Shown: positions 41,066 to 53,800 of the stretch, one piece after another | How the letters are laid out: each line of letters opens with the position of its first letter | How positions within the stretch are numbered: the stretch's first letter is position 1 | Assembly: GCA_905250075.1 (NCBI GenBank) | Contig: CAJNOP010000002.1 | Location: 2,795,867 to 2,859,866, forward strand | Reading direction: 5' to 3' | Length of the DNA: 64,000 nt | Source of the DNA: Rotaria sp. Silwood1 | Taxonomy: Eukaryota > Rotifera > Eurotatoria > Philodinida > Philodinidae | Notes under the pieces: model-generated | Databases searched by the model: none | What the model was told of the DNA's origin: nothing | Seen by the model: only the letters and a program-made list of their open reading frames with translations | Program-made: the position numbers and the translations under genes

Positions 41066-44000
41066 ATGTCAAGTGATCAATTAATTGAACGATGGTGTAA
41101 AGATCATGCAACACGTATGTGTAAAGAGACATATCAAACTTTTGAAAAAGATGAAATTTTAATATAAATAGCTACTACTGTTCAATGGCTTGTGGATAAT
41201 TTTGAACCAGCTGAAGGTAGTTCAATACGTCGTTCAATATTATATAATTTCTATCTTGAACATTGCCTTGGTCTTAAAGTAGAAGCACTTAATCCAGCTA
41301 GTTTTGGAAAATTAATTCATTCAGTTTTTCTTGGTTTAAAGACTCGTCGATTAGGCACTCGGTAATTATTCGAACAAGAAAAAAAGCAATGTTTCTCATG
41401 AATTTACTTACTTGTGAAACACGACTTTAAAGAAATGTTGAAGTATAGGGTTAACAATTTGGACTTATGTCCTCCCCACAGACATTCCGAATAGCTTAGC
41501 AATGAGTAATATTGAACATGTTAGAAGTGACACATCACAGACTTGACAGATACACTTGAAACGGCTGATCACAGACATCTTAGCAACAACACAACCATAG
41601 AAACGTCACACACCGTGACAGATGCCTTAACAATGCCCTCTGCTGTTGATATACGATCATAGATCATATATCATTAATGTCTCACTATAACGCTTCGTTT
41701 TCGTATTTCTCGAGAATAAAGTAAAAGTGATGGTGAAAAAAATGTGTCCCGAATATAGATGGAATCAAACAGTTTCTCTATGATTAGTAAGACAAACGAC
41801 ATCGTGTTTCACATATTTATTCTGCATGATTTGTGCTAATAGATTTTTCTTCTAAATCAAAGAGGTAATTCAAAATATCATTATTATGGTATACAAGTTA
41901 AATCATCGTCAGCATTAATAAAACAAATGCCTTTCGATGGTGATTTATTACTTTTATCAAATATAAATTATGATTTTGATAATCAATCAGTTCATTTGAA
42001 TATGTCACCTAATGAAAATATTTTTTCACCATTATCTACGCAGATCAATAATAATAATAATAATACTCATAATCATAATAATCACTCATCAGTTGACTTT
42101 TTATTTCCACATGATACATTAATATCGAATGAATTACCATCCGAAATAACAATGAATGATATAAAAATTTTTCAAAAAACTCATGATGATTATTCAACAA
42201 AACTTCATCAAGCATTTCTAAAATTTCAATATGATTTGATTGAAAAATTAATTCAACAATTTTGGTCACTTACGAATATAAATTATTCACAAGCAAATGA
42301 TTTAACAAATAATGGTATCACGTGTTTTTTTTGTTTTACAAAACAACATAAGAAATTTCGACAGACTTTTGATTTCGAATTAACATATATTTTGATATTT
42401 TCATTTATTGAGAAAATAATCTAGTAATTCGGTATGATTACAATGCTAAATACACTTAACTGTATTTTTGGCTTTCTCATTTGGTATTTTGAATAATACG
42501 AAATCATATTGAGTGGTGAGTTGCAGTCATACTGAATTATTTGTTTATTTTCTCAATGAATTAAAAGCTAAATAAGTAACAAAGTTAGATTAAAAAGGCT
42601 TCTCCTTATATTATCGACGAGTACTTGACTCTTTCATTCATTGAATCAAACATATAACAAGCAATTAGATAGCAACTCATAACAATTTCTTAAGAACAAG
42701 AAATAAGTCTGAAGCAAATCATAAAATAGGATCATTTTTCATCAACCGTGTTTAATTTGATGTCTTACATAAAATTTCATAGCCTTTGACAAAGAAGAAG
42801 ATAAAGTATAGTAAAATGATGATTAGGTGCTTTTTTAGAATAGATACTTAGAATTTTTCTCTGACGTTTGGCAATTCAGTTATAAGTAAATCTTGGCACG
42901 AAGGAAAAAGAAAATTTCTGGAGAGGTCAACATCTTAACAAGTCTGATTCCTATAGATATTAATTAGGTTTTATAAATATACAGTATCGGAAGGTGATGT
43001 CTATTCTACAATATAGCACAAGAATAAAGAGTTTTGGTTAATACACCAGAATATGACCAAATTGTGACGAAGGATCATTTTGTTTTGGAAAAGACGAAAA
43101 CTGGAAATAGAAACTTTATAAAAGCTTTTACTATACTCCATGAGTTTAAAAAGGATTTCATTCAAATATACTGCTTTATAGAGTACTATTTTCTGCATCT
43201 TCCAATATAATCAATAAAATTTTGTAGCTTGCCTGGAAAGGTCATAGAAAAAATTCTACGTAGTGATTCTAAACGAGCACAAAATTCTAATTCGAATACA
43301 TTATTAATGCATTCATATACACGAAAAATAGTTAAAAATTTGAATTGGATTTCTTAATGCAAAAAGGAAAAATATTAAAAGAAAAAATCTATTCACATTT
43401 CTGCAAATATTATTTGATAAAAATCTCATTAGCTATAAGTATGCATCTTATTCAATATAGATTAAATAAGACACATCTGTAACGATCGGTCTATCAACGA
43501 ATGACCAGTCTGAAATCTGTACCGATATCGGTTCCATCTCTAAAATAAGTGATGAGTCAATAGTTTCTAGACAAAATAATTAACTTTTCGAAAAAACATC
43601 TCTATTTGGTATTATCTATAAAAATTTTTTCCATTTATTTAAGATCCAATGATAATTTGGAAATTTAATCGTATATGTACATTACCATTTATTCTTGATC
43701 AAATTCGTTTATTTTATTCAAAATTTTATCAAACAATAATCGATAGTTATTTTCCTAATGTTCTTATATCTCTAACACAAACAACAATTGTATGTTTTGA
43801 TTGTTTTTCTGAAATTTTCTATATTGTTTCTTTCTCATATATATATATATATATATAGGAAGCTATTCGTACAATAGCAAATAATATATCATATTGGTTA
43901 ATACATACAATTGAACATTTATATGATCCATTAAAATCAATACTTATTCAATATACTCAGGCATTTAGTTCAATATTATTACGTTATACATCATTAAATC

Positions 44001-44710
44001 ATTTATCTTTAACTGTTCAAACAATGTTTTTACAATCATCACGTTTAATAACAATGTCAAATGATTTAACACATATAAATTTTAATGATTTACATGAACA
44101 AATAAATTGGTTAATTGAATGTGATTTAAATTTATTTATTAAAATTGAACAATGTTTTAAAAATTTATTTCAATGTCAAACAATGTTAACAATAAATAAT
44201 TGGACAACATTTATTGATACATTATTAGATGATTATTTAATTTTATATAATAATACAAAAGAATATATATATAATGCTCGACAATTTTTATTAAAAACAA
44301 ATTTTTATTGTACATTAATATTACGTGAATTAACATTACATTATGGTACATCACTTGGTTCATTTCATTTATTACAATTATTTATTGAAGAATATCTTTA
44401 TTATCGTATTGAACAAAAAATATCATTTTATTTAAATCAATCAATAATTAATTTAGTTATTGAAAATATAAATAATGAACAACAACAACAAAAATATTTA
44501 ATGAATAAAAATTATCAATATTTTTTTAATGATGATGATATTGATGATGATTTTGAAAGTTTATCAGATGATTTTAATGATCATAGAAATATTCTTAAAC
44601 CTTTATCACCTGTTCAAATTGATGATTTTATTTTACCAAATGAAACAATAACAAATTCATTTTCATATATATTTGAAGATTTACAACCATTATCAAATGA
44701 AATATTTTAA
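41066..44710 (+). CDS. RFX: RFX-family winged-helix transcription factor
   Basis: Nuclear factor; RFX proteins bind X-box promoters and drive ciliary genes in animals. Five exons: 41066-41114, 41172-41361, 41863-42314, 43644-43789, 43859-44710; 562 residues. The DNA-binding domain (about 16-96) has T-P-T-T-V-Q-W-L, A-S-F-G-K-L-I, T-R-R-L-G-T-R and G-N-S-K-Y-H-Y-Y-G, all family hallmarks. The C-terminal extended-dimerisation region is recognisable up to G-T-S-L-G-S-F-H-L-L-Q-L-F, followed by an Asp-rich tail. An in-frame TAA at 41164-41166 lies in the first 57-bp intron. The N-terminus before the DNA-binding domain is only 15 residues, short for RFX1-3 but compatible with RFX4/6-like proteins or a missed upstream exon. 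The Asn/His-rich linker (about 130-145) is low complexity. Confidence 0.92.
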
Positions 44711-46052
44711 ACAAGCACAAAAGAAAAAAGAAACAAAACACAAAAGAATATTTTATTCAAAAAAAAAAAAACGAAAAAGACAGATCATTTATTTTTTGAA
44801 ATATGTTCTTCTTCGTCTCATCTGTTTCTCATCAAGCAAATCTCTTTCTCTTCGTTTTTTTTTGTTTCATTCCTCTGCCATTGTATAAGTCAATTAAATT
44901 TATGATCGATGAGTATTATTTCATTTTAATATCGAACTTATCATTCACGATACCACACCAACATGTCAAAAATGATCATTATCACCAACATCATCATCAT
45001 CATCATCTTCTTCGAAATAAGCTAACACATAGGATGCATACATAAGTCACATTCGCAGCATGTTAGTTTGATTTTTTTGGTGTATATGTGTGTTCTTCTC
45101 AAAATAGTGACCTTTACTTAGACATTTCACATGTTAACTCAATCGATAGATTATTAATTGTTCAGTATAATAACAAGTATGAATCCGTATTGATAATCTG
45201 AGATGAGTAACAATTTGCATGTCTCACATCTGCAGATCATTGCTGCTGCTTTTACTGGTTATGTCTTATGTTTATATTATTGTTCTTTCACATATATACG
45301 AGAATGCATACGCACGTCTATACTCAAATGTCGACTCGTCTTGCTTTTCTCCTCCCGGCTAGATAAACAAGTGCAGTTAACACTAATTCATACTTATTTT
45401 TCAAGCATTTCAATTGACTTATCTCGTCATTTTTTTTTTTCTTCTTCTTCAAAATCTGTTCTTTCGATTGAACATCATCATCAGCTGTCGACATATGCAG
45501 TTGTCCATAGAGACTCGTTTATGTATATGCACACAGTAGAATGAAGATACCATCAAGGTTTGATAAGAATTAGACAAGTCAATGTTGTCGTTTTCGAATA
45601 TGGTTAAATAAAATAGAGAATGAATGGAGAAACGAGAATAAGATCGAATAACAATCTTATCATTGATCAACTCATCACTTCACTAGAAATTTAACAAATT
45701 AAGAATTCCCTAATGAAAAATTCTGATTTGAAAAAAAGAAAGTCTTCTTATCAAATTTATTTAAATGAAAAATCAACATAGATTTCTTTTGTATTATACT
45801 TTGATATAATTCTAACGCGCTCTTTTGTGTTTCTTGACTTACTTTCTCTGCATGAAATAGAAAACAAAAATCAAGAATAAATTCTTTAGATCTTCATTCG
45901 TCAAAGAAAGAACAACAACAACAAGAAAACAAAAAAGCAAAAAAAAAAAAAAAGAACAACAATATGATGAGAGAAAGCTATAATGATTAAAAAAATTTGA
46001 CAAGATGAAGAAAGAACTCACACCCTGTGGAGAGTTGATTATATACATATTG
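44711..46052. other. Convergent intergenic region between RFX and Twist
   Basis: Holds both 3' ends. Includes a CAT/CAC microsatellite (about 44985-45010). No recognisable gene. Confidence 0.4.
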
Positions 46053-46928
46053 TTAGTTTTCTTGATAATCATCAGGAGAAAATGATCCATTACTGATTGA
46101 TGTTTGTTGTCCATTACTTGCATTACCATTAGCAGACCAAGCACCTTCCATACGCCATACACTAAATGCATAGCTTAATGTACGTTCATTTTGTTGTGAT
46201 GATGGTGATGATTCTGTATCAAGTGTATGCTGTTGCTGTTGCTGTTGTTGTTGTTGTTGTTGTTGTTGTTGCTGTTGTTGAAGTTGTGATGTTGAAGTTT
46301 GTTGTGTTGATGGTATATTTGATGATGAAGCTTGTTGTTCATCTGTCCGTAAAATTTGATAGAGAAAATCAATATAACGTGTTGCTAATTTTAATGTTTG
46401 AATTTTTGATAATTTATCTGATGGTAATGTTGGAATAATATGACGAAGATGTGCAAATGCATCATTTAATGATTGTGTACGTTGTCTTTCACGTACATTA
46501 GCAATAGCACGTTGATTTTGTACATCATCTTGTGACATTGTTTGTTGTTGTTGTTGTCGTCTTTTTGATGATATACGATGTGATGATGATGATGTTGAAG
46601 GATATGGTTGATTATTTAATCGACGTGATAAACGTGTTGTACGACGTGTACGTCGTTGATGATGTGTATTATTATTATTATTTGATGATTCTACTAAATG
46701 ATTTTCATTATTTAAATTATTTGTTGACATATCAAGATAATTTTCATCAATATGCATTGGTGTTGATGGTGAACTTAAACTTGAATCACTTCCACCACTA
46801 CTCATTGATGTTAACGGATAAATTGTTAATGGATATTGTTGATTATTTGATGATGTATATTCACTTTTAATAAATGTATTTATAAATGTTTGATGTTGAA
46901 GAAGTGTCGATGATGAATTAGAATCCAT
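46053..46928 (-). CDS. TWIST: Twist bHLH transcription factor
   Basis: Single exon, 291 residues. The basic helix-loop-helix (about 139-191) contains [32 protein letters not shown] and R-Y-I-D-F-L-Y-Q, near-identical to animal Twist. The WR box near the C-terminus, [14 protein letters not shown] (251-264), is diagnostic of Twist as opposed to other bHLH groups. A Ser/Asn-rich N-terminus with an Arg-rich patch (91-103) precedes it. An 18-residue Gln run (216-233), coded by CAA/CAG, lies between bHLH and WR box. Unlike many orthologs, about 27 residues follow the WR box. Frames on the opposite strand are shadows of the Gln, Asn and Ser runs. Likely role: mesoderm or muscle specification, from family knowledge. 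Confidence 0.97.
   Translation of the reverse strand: MDSNSSSTLLQHQTFINTFIKSEYTSSNNQQYPLTIYPLTSMSSGGSDSSLSSPSTPMHIDENYLDMSTNNLNNENHLVESSNNNNNTHHQRRTRRTTRLSRRLNNQPYPSTSSSSHRISSKRRQQQQQTMSQDDVQNQRAIANVRERQRTQSLNDAFAHLRHIIPTLPSDKLSKIQTLKLATRYIDFLYQILRTDEQQASSSNIPSTQQTSTSQLQQQQQQQQQQQQQQQQQHTLDTESSPSSQQNERTLSYAFSVWRMEGAWSANGNASNGQQTSISNGSFSPDDYQEN
46216..46280 (-). repeat. CAA/CAG trinucleotide run coding poly-Gln in Twist
   Basis: About 18 consecutive Gln codons, mostly CAA with interspersed CAG, between the bHLH and WR box. Length probably varies between alleles. Confidence 0.85.
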
Positions 46929-49900
46929 AGAGAAGGAGAATGAAAAAAGTTATTTTATTTTAGTTTTTTTTTTCAACTAAAAAGAAAAAAAAAGAAACAA
47001 AATTTTGTTTTTCGTTTTTTTAGTTTTTGTTTTGTTTTTCCTTATTTGATAAATAAAACTTCTAAATTAAATTATTATTACTTCTGTCTATTATTATTAT
47101 TATTATTATTCTGATAAACTTAATTGTTAATTGAAACCATATCATATTGTATGTTGCATGATCCGAAGAGTTTTCTTTCTTTATTCATTTCACTTGCCTG
47201 TTTATGTTTGTTATTTGCTTGTCAGATGTAAACGATTAGGTTCATCTGGTAAGCATCTTGTATAAAGATCTTCTCTCTTTTTTTTTCTTCTTGTTTCTTG
47301 ATGTTGTTGGTGTAAGCCTGGTGAGTATACAACACAAAGACAAATGCAATACAAGTATAACCAGTAGTTGTTTCGCACACGTCTTCAATTAGATATGCAA
47401 TATAGATGCCTTTTTTTGCCTTTTACTTGTAGGCGAGAGAGAAGAAGAAAAAGAAAAAAAGAACATTTCTTTTTTCTGCTTCTCTTTATAGCATATTCAT
47501 TGCTGATTGGTCAATTACTTATTGGTAATAAGGAAAAAAGAATACTGGAGCATTCTGTATGTGTCTTAGATGGAGATTACTAGAACATAGATATAGGAAT
47601 TAATATGAGAAAGAAGGATGAAGAATATTCTATTGGTGCTGCGTCTATGAAAGTTTTTTTGATTAGCCAATCTATATATGAGACATAACGAGAGGGAGAG
47701 TGAGAGAAATATTACATTTTATCCTAAATATAGAACAATAATATCACTTGTATTTGAAAACTGACAGGAAAAAAATTAATTTTTTTTTTTACATTAATGA
47801 ATATGAGAATAGAATGAAATTTTTGTCATTTTTTTCTTAATCAATGTAATGATTTGTTGTATTGATTCATGTATAACAATTGACATGTCTCATTAACACA
47901 AATTGTAGTACCATTTATTCCTTTCATCTACAATATACATATATACATAAATTGAGATACATTTGTTGTCCATGTGTGTGTATTTAAGTAAGCTAAGACG
48001 ATGACATTAATTTGTTCTATATGTATAATAAAAAATATTCTTTCATCTTGGTTTTGTTTTTCAAGATTTATCTTTGAATAAGAATATTGGAAATGTTCGT
48101 TGAAGATTCTTTTTATTTTAAGAAACAAAATGAAAGTTGAGAAGATAACAGTGAGTTTTTATTATATGCTGCTATTGATGGACAATGGACATTAAGAGAA
48201 ATAGATAATATTTTGTTTTCTAGAGTGTAGGTGTCGAGAAAATTTATTGTATGATTTATTGTCTGTGTAGTAAAAGAGTAGACAATGACATTATTATGTG
48301 TGTTATTTATCATAAGATTGAATTTATGTATTATTTTTTCTTAATTAATGAGAACTAGTCGTCCATAAAGATTTGGTGATAGGAAATAAAGAAAGAACAC
48401 AATATGGTTAGTTCTAAATTCGAAGTTGATTTGTTTGTAATGAAAACAGAAATTATATTGTTGAGTGTATGTGCTAGTCGTTTTAATTACTATTACTTCC
48501 TAATGAACTTCAGTGGTGGAATCAGGATTTGGACCTAGAGAAACTTAGCATGCCATAGACTTTTAAATGCTCTCAGGCAAAATTTTTGAAAGATACATTT
48601 TTATATCACCAAGAATGACATCACTTCGCCAGACGGCGGAAGCTGATCATTTCCCTAGCTTATTGATTGATATGAACATGTATAACATTTGTCATAATTG
48701 AATATTGTTGGTGTAATATTTTTAATATGTAAGATAATTGATTTGATTTTTGAATGTTTAATTTCCAGTTCATTGACAGAGAAGATTTGTTTACTTTCAG
48801 CATCATATTTAGCATAGTTTTTACGTGAAAAATTCGGTAATGATGCAATAGAAAAAGGGCATCTGATATCAATAGTTAGAATGAAGCAAAAGTTTTTTTT
48901 TTCGAATAATGAACTTTCTCTGAACCATCTTTGTTTGAATATTTTTAATATTAATAATAAAATTGTGTTAGCACCCGTAAATATCAGTGAATAGTCAAAA
49001 ACAATTTTCATCTAGAAAAATTTTGAAAAAAGTCAGAAATGTTTTTTTATTTGAACTATGTTTTCATTGTTTTGTTTCTATCTTTATAACGCATTTCAAA
49101 GTGTTTGATATGAATGAAGAAATTTCTTTATATAATCATTTTTAATTTGCTCGAGTTTTTGAGTAAAACTTGATAAAATAATCAAATATTTAGAAATATG
49201 GTCTTATTACAACTGCTCTCTTCTGATTGAACAATAGTATACATTATCAACAAATTATCATTGCCTTAAAGTTACCGAAAAAAACAATCAACTTTGTAGA
49301 AAAACATAAATGAATCAAACTGTGACAAACTCGAGGAGGTAACAGCAGGGGTTTCAGTCTTGAAGTTTGCTGTTCACTCCTCAGAGAAATCGTTTTGTAA
49401 ATGAATGATTACATATTGAAAAATCAAATTTTGATGTAGAAATAATAAATTGATGAATTTTTATAAAATAGATCATATGCTCATGTATACAAAGATATAC
49501 AAGAAGAGATAAAAAAACTAATATGTATATCGTATACTTTCGTAACCTGCTCATTGTTATTATATTTATGATACTCATAGATGGAAAGTACAAAAATAAT
49601 TTAATTTGTTTTTGTTTTAGTTGAAATGTTACGAACATGTATCAAAGTAATTTAAATAATAATGGTCGTGAACAATATTTCTATAATCAGTATTTATTAA
49701 TCTGAACTGTTGATGATATTATCAACGAATTTGATTCAAATTTTTTTAGATAAAATAAACAAAAATCTATACAATACAAACGTTGTTGAAGAATTTGACT
49801 AATAAAACTAAACAGATGTTTTGAATATAATGGGTTTTCAACTTAATAACATATTAGTTTCTTTTTCTATTAATAATATTTATTATGCTGCTCGCTATTT

Positions 49901-50825
49901 AATTCCAACAAAACCTTTTTTTTCTCTTATTCATTTCATGGTCATAAAATGTATATATCCAATGAAATTCTACATACATAACCACAGATATAAAAATAAA
50001 ACTTTTTTTGTTAAATATATTACCAGAAAGATGTTCGTTTAGTATAAATATATAGTGACTTCAATAGTTATTATATTCGAGATGAATTTATCAACATGAA
50101 CATAATTGTTAATTTTCTTTGAATAGGATCTTTGAAAAATCCATACCCAAATTATTCAGCTTTTAGAGTTAGCCATTGAATTCTGTTTGAATTGAACTGA
50201 ATGATATTGCAATGGAATCTTTACAAGCTGAAATGTCTTTCAATGTTCTACATAGATTTTTGACCGACATACATCAACCTTATGAAAGGCAGAAAAATGA
50301 TGTTTCCAAACGGGAATAGCAGAAAAATTAACTATTGTTTGCTTTATTACTGTGCAATTCCAACAGAATTCGATTTGAAACTGTTGGAGCTGCAAAACTT
50401 GATTTTTGTTTTTTTTTTTCAGAAATGCTGTACACTTACTTATCTCTTTAAGGTAGTTAAAAATAAACGTTGAAAATAAACCTGGTCGAATAATTTTAAA
50501 AGTCACTATATTTATATATGTTATTCAGACATTGGTAATTAATAGGTTATCGATTTTGTTATTATTATTTTTTTGCCATAGTAGTTTTAAGACTCTTATT
50601 AATAACATTTTATTTCATTCGAAACAAACGATTCACAAAAAGAACATATGAAATTATATTTTGCTCTCATAAATGTTGCAACCTTTTTAATAATAAAAAA
50701 AGATAGTTGAAACAATGTTAAAAAAAAAACTGAGCACTGAAGAAGAAAAAAAAAAAGAGAACTTAACACAAAAGAAAAGACAACATAAATATACTCTGAG
50801 ATTTCAAAACTATATATAATTTTAT
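46929..50825. other. Intergenic region upstream of Twist and downstream of the carboxypeptidase gene
   Basis: About 3.9 kb. Contains a TTA/ATT microsatellite at about 47087-47112, a purine-rich block at about 47430-47470, and a terminal-inverted-repeat element at 50051-50510. No open frame with coding character. By position it should hold Twist regulatory sequence. Confidence 0.4.
50051..50510. mobile_element. Non-autonomous DNA transposon, about 460 bp, TATAGTGACTT termini
   Basis: TATAGTGACTT at 50051-50061 is the reverse complement of the other end (AAAGTCACTATA near 50499-50510). Similarity extends inward to ATTAT-ATTCG on the left and CGAATAAT on the right. Inner segments GAATTCTGTTTGAA (left) and TTCCAACAGAATTCGA (right) also pair. 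TA dinucleotides flank both termini, as for Tc1/mariner insertion at TA. No transposase frame; it would depend on an enzyme coded elsewhere. Confidence 0.6.
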
Positions 50826-53800
50826 TTATGATTTTTTATTTTTTTCCAATGGTAAATAAAGTTGTTTAAGAATATGATTAACACGTTCCATAGCATCTGG
50901 TTGATGTGTATTTTCATTAGCAATGAGCATTGATCGTTCTCTTAATACAGATTCAATTGTTGCTAAAGGTGGTTGTGTTAAATGATTATTGACTTTTTGT
51001 GAAGCTGATCTTTTATGATTTCCACTATTAGTATTAACTGCTGGCATTTTCGTACTCATTCCAGTATTACTTCGTAATAAAGATGTTTCATTTTTTGAAA
51101 ATGGACGAAGAAGATTATCAGTTACAGTATATAATCGATGATGCTTAACACCATTTGAATCAGTTAATGTTTCATATGAAAATTTACCTGACGGATCTAT
51201 CATTGATAGATCACTATTATTCATTGATGAAGGAAGTACTAGAAGTGGTGATGAACGATTTGCTAATTCCATAAGATTTGGCATTGTAACAGTTGATGGT
51301 GATAGATTTGGCATACGATCATTTTCAGTAACATTTGATGATTTATTTTGTTGGATTGGTTGATGTTGACGACGATGTATATGTTGTAGTCGACGTGGTG
51401 GTAAAGTTTTAAAAATTGATGTTTGTGATGATATTGTACCGCTAATTGTTGGTATAGATTGATCATTTGATGGAGATGGTAAATCATTTAGAGTTAAAGA
51501 AACAAATGAAGCTGTTCGTTTAACTGCTGTATTATTTATTGTGGTTGTTGAAACATTTGAATCAATAATAGCTGATGTTTCCAATTGTAAACGTTCTCCT
51601 ATAGAGAAAATTATTGAATCTTCTCTGTAAAATTGACAATAGTTTATTGGTTTTTTTTTGTCTTACCTGGTTCAATATCAGTATCACCATCATCTGTCTA
51701 GAAATATATTAATATGTGAAATAGAATTTTTATTAAAAAGTAAAAAACACTGCAATTACCGATTGTCTTTCCAACAAAGATTCTTGAAAAGATGAATTGC
51801 ATATTTTCTAAAAAAAAAAGAATAAGTGTCATTTTGATTAATAAATATTTGAAATAATTTTTACCTGTTTTCGTTCCAGTGCTCGTTCAGTAGTAAAAAT
51901 TGGTATACCATGTCCACTTCGATTAGCATATTTACTTGTAAATAGAGTACCTCGTGGTGGCAATGTACGGACTGCTTTGTCCATCTAAATGAAAATTTAC
52001 AGTAAATGGATATTAAATATTAGATTATTATTACAAAAATATTGTCTAAGCAAAAGCGTGCGCATATATTGGTATGATGTATGTGAAAGCAACGCATTCA
52101 ATACAATATTGAACTTTCAATTAGGTGCAAAACTTGATGAAAAAAAAAAGCCAGTTGATATATATATATAGTTAAATGGTGTTCAAGAAATTCTGAAATA
52201 CTTTTAAAATTTATTGTTTTTATATTCAACAAAAGTAAACTCTTTGCAACTTTAACACATAATTATATTTATTTACGAAGGAACCTTTTCGATTGTCCTC
52301 TTCCAATTTCAATGATTTTTTTGCCTACTAGTACTATATAATATTCTAATAAAAACTCTAAAATAATTGCGGTTTCTATTTATATCTGACTAAGCTATTG
52401 AATTTTTAATATATTTATTTTGTAGACATCCCAGGTTTTCGAAAAACTCGTATTTTCGAATTTTTATCCGAAACGTTGTGCATATACAGAACTTAATTAG
52501 ACTAGCTTTCCAAAAATGTATAACATTTATGCTATATATGGAAAAAGTTTTAAATCTTAAAAGTCTCATATTCCGAAATCGAAATTTCAATAGCTTCATA
52601 TAAATAAAAATAAGAAGTCAAATTCTTTTAGAATTTATTTTAGAACACGGCAAAAAAACACTGAAATCGAAATGGCACATCTAAAGACGTCTCCTTGTAA
52701 GTCATAAATAAATACAATTTTCTTGATCTATAGCTTTTACCATGGATGATAAATTGTACTTAAATAATTCAAGCTCATCAGATCATAAGACAGTTATCAT
52801 TGTTAGAAAATGTATTTTAATAATGATAGATGTACAAAATTCATTCGCATTATGATAGCAGAAAAAGAAGCTCACGAATTAGATGATTTACGACATGGAA
52901 CTTTAACATAGAATATACGTGACTTTGGATGCTGTTGAACATGTTTTTTTTACCAAGTAGGTTGAAACGAAAACTTATCGAGCAAAACTAGTCAACGCTT
53001 AGCATATAGAAAACATTTAGGATGCATTAAAAGACAACTAAAAATAGGAAAAATGAGTACAAAAGTTTACTATTCTTCTCCATCAACGAATGATATAAAT
53101 AAACTATCAGAACTATGAAAATTAGTAATCAATGGTTATTTTAATCAAATATTTGCACATCGACAAAACGGTATATGTTTCATGTTATTATGAAAGGTTT
53201 GTTTTTGATTTAAAAATACTATGCAAAAAGATTAGGACAATCGATAGAATAGTTCATTATAGTGTTGTTAGAATATCTCATCCATAATGAAATTGATAAG
53301 TTTAAATTTGCAGAGAGATTACTTTTTCTGAAAAACAGAACGAGATATTTAAAAATCGTTTTAAAATTTTTGGAACACCCTTTGTACATATATATATATG
53401 TATATATTTAATAATATTTTATTTTATTTTTTGAACCTGATCAACGGCAAGTGTAAGTTTTAATTGTGAACTCATATCGATTTCCGATGTATATGGATAA
53501 GATACACGTATTCGACGACCGGTATCATTGGTATCATTGGTACCATTGGTACCATTGATACCATTAGTACCATTAGCACAACTAGCACTGCTAATAACAT
53601 TAGATTCTTCGTTTGCCTAATAGAATAATTATTTGACATTGATAATAATGACGAAATGAAATAGACGATTAAAAAAAGCAAATTTCTCACCGGAACAAAT
53701 ATTGCCTTGAGAGGTTGCGAACGATTAACCTAAGTGTGAGCATAAGGGATTTTACTTTGGTTTACTTTATTTTATCTCATTGCAATAGCAAAGAGGGTTA

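Noticed and set aside
41164-41166. In-frame TAA just before the RFX DNA-binding domain, suggesting a pseudogene
   Set aside because: It lies in a 57-bp intron with a strong GTATGT donor and TAG acceptor; removing it keeps the frame.
42045-42269. Minus-strand frame over RFX exon 3
   Set aside because: Shadow of the Asn/His-rich coding repeat on the plus strand.
45203-45544. 113-codon plus-strand frame downstream of RFX
   Set aside because: Composition is that of random frame; no motif, no splice sites in phase with a neighbour.
46166-46870. Three frames on the plus strand and two extra minus-strand frames over Twist
   Set aside because: Low-complexity shadows of the Gln, Asn and Ser codon runs.
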